From Ardenticatenales bacterium (GTDB lineage Bacteria > Chloroflexota > Anaerolineae > Promineifilales > Promineifilaceae), in contig JACKBM010000074.1 in NCBI GenBank assembly GCA_020634575.1, positions 1-23,340 of the forward strand: a stretch of 23,340 nt of DNA, given 5' to 3'. Position numbers and translations under genes: made by a program. Position 1 is the first letter of the stretch; each line of letters starts with the position of its first letter. Positions 18,282-23,340 of this stretch are shown here, piece by piece. The notes under the pieces are model-generated. The model was given only the letters and a program-made list of their open reading frames with translations. It was not told the origin of the DNA and searched no databases.

Positions 18282-20027
18282 TCAGGCAAAGATTTGCTGG
18301 TATGCCGGGTAGTTGGCCATCAACTCCTCATGACTGCCAACCGCCTCGAGCCGGCCGCCGCGCAGAACCACGACCAGGTCCGCCCAGCGTATCTGGGAGA
18401 GGCGGTGGGTGATGAGGATCGTCGTTTGGCCGGAGGCGGCGCGGGCGATCGCTTTCTGGATGAGATCCTCTGTGGCGCTATCAACGGCGCTGGTGGAGTC
18501 GTCCAGGATGAGGATGCGCGGGCGGGTGAGGAAGGCGCGGGCCAGGGCCAGCCGCTGGCGCTGCCCGCCAGATAACGTCACACCCCGTTCGCCGATGACC
18601 GTGTCGTAACCATCCTTGAAGTTGAGAATAAAATCATGCGCCTGGGCATCTTTGGCAGCGGCAATGACCTGCTCCCGGGTGGCGTCCGGGTTGCCGAAGG
18701 CGATGTTTTCAGCAATGGTGCGCGAGAAGAGGAAAATGTCCTGCTCGATAATGGAGATCTGCTGGCGCAAAGCTGCCAGGCTCCAATCGCGCACGTCCAC
18801 ATCATCCACCAGCACCCGTCCCTGACGTACGTCGTAGGTCCGGTTAATCAATTTGGCTATGCTGGATTTGCCAGCGCCGGTTTGGCCCACCAGGGCGACC
18901 GTCTGGCCCGGTTCCACCGCAAAACTGATATCGCCCAGCACATCCACATCATCCACATAACCAAAAGCGATGTTGTCAAAGCGAATGCGTCCGCTGATTT
19001 CAGCCTGATGACCCTCAGTGTTTTCATCCAGCTTGTTGCTGGTCATGATAATGTCGAGGATGCGGCGGGCGCTGGCCAGGCCGCGCGAGATCTGCGAGTA
19101 GGCGGTCAGCGAGATGAAGGTGGGGAAGCCAAACAGCGTGAGCAACCCCATGTAAGCAACGACATCGCTGACTTCGATGGCGCCCTGCTGGAAAAGCCAC
19201 ATCGCCTGGGTGAAGCCGATGGCGTTGGTCAGGCCGAGCAGCAACAGCGGCAGAAAACGGGCTTCCTGTTTGCCCTGGGCGACTGAAGCATCCCGGTAAT
19301 CGCCGGCATTGGTCTGGAAAAGCTGGATTTCCTGGAGCTCTTGCGAAGCGGCCTTCACTGTCTCAATGCCATCGATGGATTCGGCCAGCCGGCTGTTCAT
19401 GATGCCAAAGCTGCGCCGGACCCATTCGGTAATCGGGTTGAGAATGCGGAGATAGCGATTGAGCGCCAGGAAATAGGTGAGGACGAAGAAGAGCGGCGCC
19501 GCAATCAGGCTGGGGTGGTAGGTAGGACCCAGGATGAGCGGCATGATGAGGAAGTTGGCTGAGCCGACGACCAGGTTGACACCCGGGGCGACCAGCAAAT
19601 GGATCTCGTAGACGTCATTGGTGGCGCGGGCCATGATGTCGCCGACCGGGTTAAGGTCATGGAAGGTCATCGATTTGCCGATCAGGCTGGCGTACAGCTC
19701 ATTGCGCGTGTCCCGCTCCAGCCGCCGGCCGATCGCCTCAGCAAAAAAATTCCGTCCAAACTGCAGGACAGCGCGGACGGCCTGGCTGATGACCATCCAG
19801 ATGGCGAGCTGGCCAATACGCCCCAGATCCGGGGCCGGCTCCTGCAAAGCAGCGGCAAATGCCAGGCCAATCAGGATGGGGATGAGCGCCGCCAGGGCCG
19901 CGTTGCCAAAGGCGCCCAGCAACATCATCCCGATAAAAAGCGGATGGCGCCGCATGTGGGACCAGAGCCAACGGGCGGGTGTACGGTGGTCGCTGGGATA
20001 GGGAAGTTCGACGGTGAATTCAGCCAT
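18282..20027 (-). CDS. ABC exporter half-transporter (permease plus ATPase) with Asp at the catalytic Glu position
   Basis: This encodes a 581-residue type IV-like ABC half-transporter. Six hydrophobic segments span about 25-320, followed by the ATPase: Walker A GQTGAGKS (381-388), Q-loop Gln429, signature LSGGQ (485-489), Walker B ILILDD (505-510) and H-loop His541. The residue after the Walker B Asp, usually the catalytic Glu, is Asp510, as in the degenerate half of heterodimeric exporters (YheI/BmrC, TM287, MdlA). Those work with an E-bearing partner, but none is adjacent. I chose the ATG at 20027 because the frame upstream (to a TTG at 20096) has no conserved sequence; the AGGAG at 20047-20051 is 19 nt away, unusually far. 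Confidence 0.9.
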   Translation of the reverse strand: MAEFTVELPYPSDHRTPARWLWSHMRRHPLFIGMMLLGAFGNAALAALIPILIGLAFAAALQEPAPDLGRIGQLAIWMVISQAVRAVLQFGRNFFAEAIGRRLERDTRNELYASLIGKSMTFHDLNPVGDIMARATNDVYEIHLLVAPGVNLVVGSANFLIMPLILGPTYHPSLIAAPLFFVLTYFLALNRYLRILNPITEWVRRSFGIMNSRLAESIDGIETVKAASQELQEIQLFQTNAGDYRDASVAQGKQEARFLPLLLLGLTNAIGFTQAMWLFQQGAIEVSDVVAYMGLLTLFGFPTFISLTAYSQISRGLASARRILDIIMTSNKLDENTEGHQAEISGRIRFDNIAFGYVDDVDVLGDISFAVEPGQTVALVGQTGAGKSSIAKLINRTYDVRQGRVLVDDVDVRDWSLAALRQQISIIEQDIFLFSRTIAENIAFGNPDATREQVIAAAKDAQAHDFILNFKDGYDTVIGERGVTLSGGQRQRLALARAFLTRPRILILDDSTSAVDSATEDLIQKAIARAASGQTTILITHRLSQIRWADLVVVLRGGRLEAVGSHEELMANYPAYQQIFA

Positions 20028-20056
20028 AAGCGGTGGGCGTTCTTTGCTCCTGTAAG

Positions 20057-20076
20057 CTTGCCAGTTGCCCGGCAAG
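20057..20076 (-). promoter_or_regulatory. Leader hairpin before the ABC transporter gene
   Basis: On the minus strand CTTGCC and GGCAAG form a 6-bp stem around an 8-nt loop, 29 nt before the ATG at 20027 and just upstream of the AGGAG at 20047-20051. It has no following U-run, so it is not a terminator. It may influence translation of the ABC gene, which otherwise has an oddly spaced ribosome site. Confidence 0.25.
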
Positions 20077-20141
20077 GGCGGCAGACCAACGCCCAAGTGT
20101 AGGACGGGGCCGAGCCGATGTCCACATGAGGAACGTTAGAA

Positions 20142-20708
20142 TCAGCTGGCGAGCCGGGCGGTGTGGCGGATGGTGTAGCGGGGACCGGCCGGTCCCAGTT
20201 TGCTTTCGTAGAGGTGTAACAGGTCCACTTCCCAGCTGACGGGCGGCAACTGCACTGCGGCTGGATCCAGCGCGGGCAGTCTGCTGTTCTGGCGCGCTCG
20301 CCCCAGGGTGAGATGGGGTGAATAGGGCCGTTTCTCAGGCTCCCAGCCCAGCGGCGCCAGCCCCTGGTCCAGCGCTGTTTTCAGCGCCTGACAGGCGGCC
20401 ACGTCGCCACCCAGGCCGGCCCAGAGAACCCGGGGCCGGCGGCAGTTGGGGAAGCAGCCCGGTCTGGCGATCGCCAGGGTGAAGCGCTTCTGCGCCGCCG
20501 CCGCCGCATCCAACAGAGTCCCGATGGCTGATAGTTGGGCCAGCGGCGTGTCACCGAGGAACACAAGGGTGAGATGCATTTGGGCCGGGCGGAGCCAGCG
20601 GACGGAATCGGCCGGGAGCAGCGGTTGCAGCGCGTGTTGCCCGCTGACCAGGATCTCCCTGGCCGGGTCAGGTAATGGCAGGGCGATGAAAGTGCGGATC
20701 GTGGCCAT
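20142..20708 (-). CDS. thpR: RNA 2',3'-cyclic phosphodiesterase (2'-5' RNA ligase family)
   Basis: This encodes a 188-residue cytoplasmic protein of the 2H phosphoesterase superfamily. The two H-x-T-x motifs are HLTL (in MHLTLVFLGD) and HLTL (in YSPHLTLGRAR), the catalytic pair that opens 2',3'-cyclic phosphates. The ATRTFIALPLP-like opening MATIRTFIALPLP is standard for ThpR. The ATG at 20708 is preferred over a TTG at 20726; GGGGT lies about 8 nt upstream. The gene begins 4 bp after the stop of the membrane protein gene and is surely in its operon. Length is normal. Physiological RNA substrate is not known from the family. Confidence 0.92.
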   Translation of the reverse strand: MATIRTFIALPLPDPAREILVSGQHALQPLLPADSVRWLRPAQMHLTLVFLGDTPLAQLSAIGTLLDAAAAAQKRFTLAIARPGCFPNCRRPRVLWAGLGGDVAACQALKTALDQGLAPLGWEPEKRPYSPHLTLGRARQNSRLPALDPAAVQLPPVSWEVDLLHLYESKLGPAGPRYTIRHTARLAS

Positions 20709-20712
20709 CGCT

Positions 20713-21318
20713 TTACCCCAGAACAACTTCCAGAATCGTCAGGAATAGGCTGCTGAGCAGACCGGTGAGTTCGACAGGTTCCTCGGCCGCACTGGCCTGC
20801 CACCAGCCTGATTCCATCTGGTCGCCCCGTTTTACGTCTTTTATCTCTAGCTGCGTGCCGACGAAGCGAGCGGCGACCATCATCGATGAGCGGTTGAAAG
20901 CCCGGGCTGGCGCGCCAACCAGCAGGAAGATGAAATATTGGATGGGCACAATGGTAACAAGATAGACCATCAGAGCGGCGGTAATGAGCAGGGCCATCAG
21001 AATAGTGACGAGACGATCGAAGATGTCAGCGTCGTTGACGCTCCGCAGGTGGGTGCCGACGGCGTAGATGGGCAGGCCGACGAGCTGGGCGTAGGCGCCG
21101 AGGTAGGCCAGGGGATTCTTGGCGATCAGGCCGGGATGGTCGCCCATTTTGCCCCAAACCATCGAAGTCACTGAGAGGCCCAGACCGATGAACTTGCCGG
21201 TGTTCATGTACCATTGCCAGTAATTCTTATCCAACCAGGCGCCAAACAGCCACCAATTGAAGGTGATGAGCCCGAGAATGAGAACAAAACCGAGCAGGGT
21301 GGAATTGAGCTGTTTCAT
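20713..21318 (-). CDS. Small membrane protein, unrecognised
   Basis: This encodes a 201-residue protein I do not recognise. About four hydrophobic segments can be seen (near residues 8-28, 70-88, 103-123 and 124-140), and the tail from about 150 is more soluble with a final hydrophobic stretch (LTGLLSSLFLTILEVVLG). GGAG lies 5 nt before the ATG, a good start. The stop codon is 4 bp from the ThpR start codon, so the two are in one operon. The Met-rich start of the second loop carries NPLAYLGAYAQLVGLPIYAVG, which may help find relatives. Function is not assignable. Confidence 0.75.
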   Translation of the reverse strand: MKQLNSTLLGFVLILGLITFNWWLFGAWLDKNYWQWYMNTGKFIGLGLSVTSMVWGKMGDHPGLIAKNPLAYLGAYAQLVGLPIYAVGTHLRSVNDADIFDRLVTILMALLITAALMVYLVTIVPIQYFIFLLVGAPARAFNRSSMMVAARFVGTQLEIKDVKRGDQMESGWWQASAAEEPVELTGLLSSLFLTILEVVLG

Positions 21319-21582
21319 GTTGTCTCCAGGCGGCGATCGAGTTATGGGTCAATTGTAGGTAAGCGATTGGGGATGGACCAGCGCAAAATTCGTGCTATAC
21401 AAACCGGTAACCACCGTTTACAATGCTCCCGCGACCTTCAAAAAAGAGAACCACCAGCAACATTGTCCAGCCAATAAACAGCTGCCAGCCTGTTGGGATG
21501 AGACCCAGACAGGCACATCATTTCGCATGCCCGCCCGTCGCTGGACGGCGAAATTGGCAGATTTAGCGCGAGGAAATTTCGA

Positions 21583-22611
21583 ATGATATCGGTAAAAACA
21601 TCTCCCATCACAATGGTCCCGTTTGATTACAGCCAGGCCCATTACGAGATTGGCGTTGGTTTGCATAACGCCATCTGGCCCGAGGTCCCGGATACAGTTG
21701 CTGATTGGCGTCGCCGTGACGAGCATCGGGTCAAGGAGCATTATTATGCTTCGTATCTGATTCGCAATGAGGACAACCAGCAGTTTGTCGGTGTCGGGTT
21801 TATCATGCATACAACCTGGACCTTTCATCCGCAGCGATTCTTTATCTTCGTGGATGTCCTGCCTGAGTATCAGGGCCGAGGGATCGGCAAGCAGGCGTAT
21901 GAGTTTCTGATGGCCGAGCTGGAGCCGTTGGAGCCGCTAGAGCTGGAGACGGAGAGCCGGGCTGACAGGCCCCGCTCGCTCCGTTTTCTGGCTGACCGAG
22001 GCTTCACGATTAAGACGCGCGAGTATAGTTCCCGTTTGGATCTGGCGAGCTTTGATCCGGCCGGTTTCGGCGACTACGAAGGTCGAATGCGTGAGCAGGG
22101 CATCGAGATCATTGACCTGAACGAACTAAAGCGACGCGAGCCGGATTACCTGCACATTGTCTACGATCTGGATGTGGCTTTGATTCATGACGTGCCCTGG
22201 CACCACGAAAAAACGCCGCTCGCTTTTGAACCCTGGTCGGAGCGGTTCCTCAGCTCTGAGGACCGTATTGACGAATGCTACCTGCTGGCTGTTGATGGCG
22301 ACCAATATGTTGGCCTGACCATGTTATTCAGCAACAAGGCGAAGGATGACACCTTGTATACCGGCCTGACCGGTGTATTGCCCTCCCACCGGCGGCGCGG
22401 CATCGCCATGGCCCTGAAGCTGCGGGCGCTTGGCTACGCCAAAGCCAACTTCCGCACCAGTGACGGCGCTATTCCCTCGGTGGTTACGGAAAATGAGGAG
22501 AACAACCCGATGTTCACCATCAACGAGCGCCTGGGTTTCAAGCGGCAGCCAGACTGGCTCATGTACGGCTGCAAGCTGGGCGACATCGAGGCAGGTACGC
22601 GTGAAGATTAG
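21583..22611 (+). CDS. Tandem-domain GNAT N-acetyltransferase
   Basis: This encodes a 342-residue protein with two GNAT-type acetyl-CoA-binding domains. The first carries motif A as VLPEYQGRGIGKQAYEFL (about 93-110) and the second as VLPSHRRRGIAMALKLRA (about 265-282). Both keep the Arg/Gln-x-x-Gly-x-Gly/Ala acetyl-CoA pocket. Tandem-GNAT proteins include mycothiol synthase-like enzymes, but the substrate here is unknown. GAGGAAA lies upstream of the ATG. The stop overlaps the GTG start of the next GNAT gene by 11 bp, so the two are coupled. The first 264 bp upstream, divergent from the membrane protein gene, is AT-richer and probably holds both promoters, though I see no clear consensus. Confidence 0.9.
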   Translation: MISVKTSPITMVPFDYSQAHYEIGVGLHNAIWPEVPDTVADWRRRDEHRVKEHYYASYLIRNEDNQQFVGVGFIMHTTWTFHPQRFFIFVDVLPEYQGRGIGKQAYEFLMAELEPLEPLELETESRADRPRSLRFLADRGFTIKTREYSSRLDLASFDPAGFGDYEGRMREQGIEIIDLNELKRREPDYLHIVYDLDVALIHDVPWHHEKTPLAFEPWSERFLSSEDRIDECYLLAVDGDQYVGLTMLFSNKAKDDTLYTGLTGVLPSHRRRGIAMALKLRALGYAKANFRTSDGAIPSVVTENEENNPMFTINERLGFKRQPDWLMYGCKLGDIEAGTRED

Positions 22612-23340
22612 GCCATTCACGGCAACTGACGCCGATTATGCCGCATTTTTTGCCGTATTTGATGCGGTCTGGGTCGATCAGAAGGTCGATCCAGACCATT
22701 TCCGCCATCATGATGCCGGCTGGAACCAGGACTATCTTTATGCCCGATTACTGGCTGAAGAGGCAGGACAGGTTGTCGGCGTGGCCATCGGGATGGAAGG
22801 CTGGTGGCTGACGGAGCCCGGCTCGTTTTACCTGAATGTTCTGGTTCACCCCGATTGGCGGCGCCGGGCCATCGGCAGTGAGCTCTACCAAAGCATCAAG
22901 GCAGAAATCCGGGCCACAGGCAAGGCGATCCGCCATTACACTGCTGAGACCCGGGCGGATCAGGTTGGTGGCCTGGCCTTTCTGGCCCGGCATGGTTACA
23001 GCGAACAAAGTCGCTACCCAAGATCAGAGCTGCAACTGGCAGATGTTGACTGGTCCCGGCTGGCCTCTTCTGACGCGCGTATGGCTGAGTTGGGGATCAC
23101 CATCGAACCGTTGTCAGAGCTGATGGCGTCGCACCCGGATTGGCGCGAACAGCTTTATGAGTTGGAGTGGATCTTCGAGCAGGATGAGCCCTCACCAGAC
23201 GAACCCAACAAGATGCCTTTTGATGCCTGGTGCCAGCGCCGCCTGGAGACGCCGCTGTTTAGGCCGGAAGGTTGGTTTGTGGCATTGGCCGGGGGGCGTT
23301 TTGTCGGCATGAGCTGCCTGTGGCCAAACAGACAGATGAC
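22601..23340 (+). CDS. GNAT N-acetyltransferase, truncated by the window edge
   Basis: An uninterrupted frame starts at GTG 22601, with AGG-rich text GAGGCAGG 5 nt upstream, and stays open for 246 codons to the end of the window. The first domain begins MKIRPFTATDADYAAFFAVF, a classic GNAT opening, and has motif A VLVHPDWRRRAIGSELYQ, where the first Gly of the usual R-x-x-G-x-G loop is Ala. From about residue 165 (MAELGITIEPLSEL) a second GNAT-like domain starts, so the full protein is probably another tandem GNAT. It overlaps the preceding GNAT gene by 11 bp and looks like a diverged duplicate of it. The true C-terminus is outside the window. Confidence 0.85.
   Translation, partial: MKIRPFTATDADYAAFFAVFDAVWVDQKVDPDHFRHHDAGWNQDYLYARLLAEEAGQVVGVAIGMEGWWLTEPGSFYLNVLVHPDWRRRAIGSELYQSIKAEIRATGKAIRHYTAETRADQVGGLAFLARHGYSEQSRYPRSELQLADVDWSRLASSDARMAELGITIEPLSELMASHPDWREQLYELEWIFEQDEPSPDEPNKMPFDAWCQRRLETPLFRPEGWFVALAGGRFVGMSCLWPNRQM

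Noticed and set aside
19599..20102. A 167-codon plus-strand frame antisense to the ABC transporter
   Set aside because: Sits opposite the conserved membrane domain; no family resemblance or ribosome site.

Overview
The window looks like a stretch of ordinary chromosome from a moderately GC-rich (roughly 60% by eye) bacterium, most plausibly a member of the Chloroflexota (Anaerolineae-like). This is inferred from the style of the proteins: a very long membrane Ser/Thr kinase with FHA, Ig-like domains and a Thr/Pro linker, a transporter fused to HEAT repeats, a 7TM-type sensor histidine kinase, and a CTC-type ribosomal protein L25 with an acidic tail. No rRNA, tRNA, CRISPR array, transposase, integrase or phage gene was seen. 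No gene-free gap exceeds 300 bp.

Layout. 64-447 (-) encodes a DUF2267 protein. It is divergent from a GT4 glycosyltransferase (730-1905, +) whose leader carries a perfect 12-bp palindrome. rplY (2094-2738, +) has a clear sigma70-type promoter and two tandem intrinsic terminators, and faces an aldo/keto reductase (2803-3798, -). A 1146-residue Ser/Thr kinase (3960-7400, +) has an extracytoplasmic propeller-like region and is followed by three copies of a 15-bp hairpin repeat. A metallophosphoesterase and an MFS transporter are joined as TAA-ATG (7522-9411). A tight three-gene operon follows: arylamine N-acetyltransferase, MFS exporter, sulfotransferase (9509-12118). On the minus strand lie a variant aminoglycoside-phosphotransferase-fold kinase (12120-12992) and an MFS-HEAT fusion (13044-15302). 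Next on the plus strand are a sensor histidine kinase (15538-17355), preceded by a 14-bp palindrome over a candidate -10 box, and an RNase Z-like metallo-beta-lactamase-fold hydrolase (17429-18271). The minus-strand run 18282-21318 holds an ABC exporter half with Asp at the catalytic Glu position, the 2',3'-cyclic phosphodiesterase ThpR and a small membrane protein. The window ends in two overlapping GNAT acetyltransferases, the second cut by the window edge.

How the genes may work together. Much of 8.2-23.3 kb encodes small-molecule modification (acetylation, sulfonation, phosphorylation) and export (three MFS proteins and one ABC half). The best supported functional unit is the NAT-MFS-sulfotransferase operon, which could conjugate and expel an aromatic amine or hydroxyl compound. 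That role is inference from families and gene overlap. I did not find a clear-cut new defence system or mobile element. The most unusual items are the kinase-FHA-propeller receptor, the MFS-HEAT fusion, the NAT/MFS/sulfotransferase operon and several palindromes or hairpin repeats in leaders and intergenic DNA.
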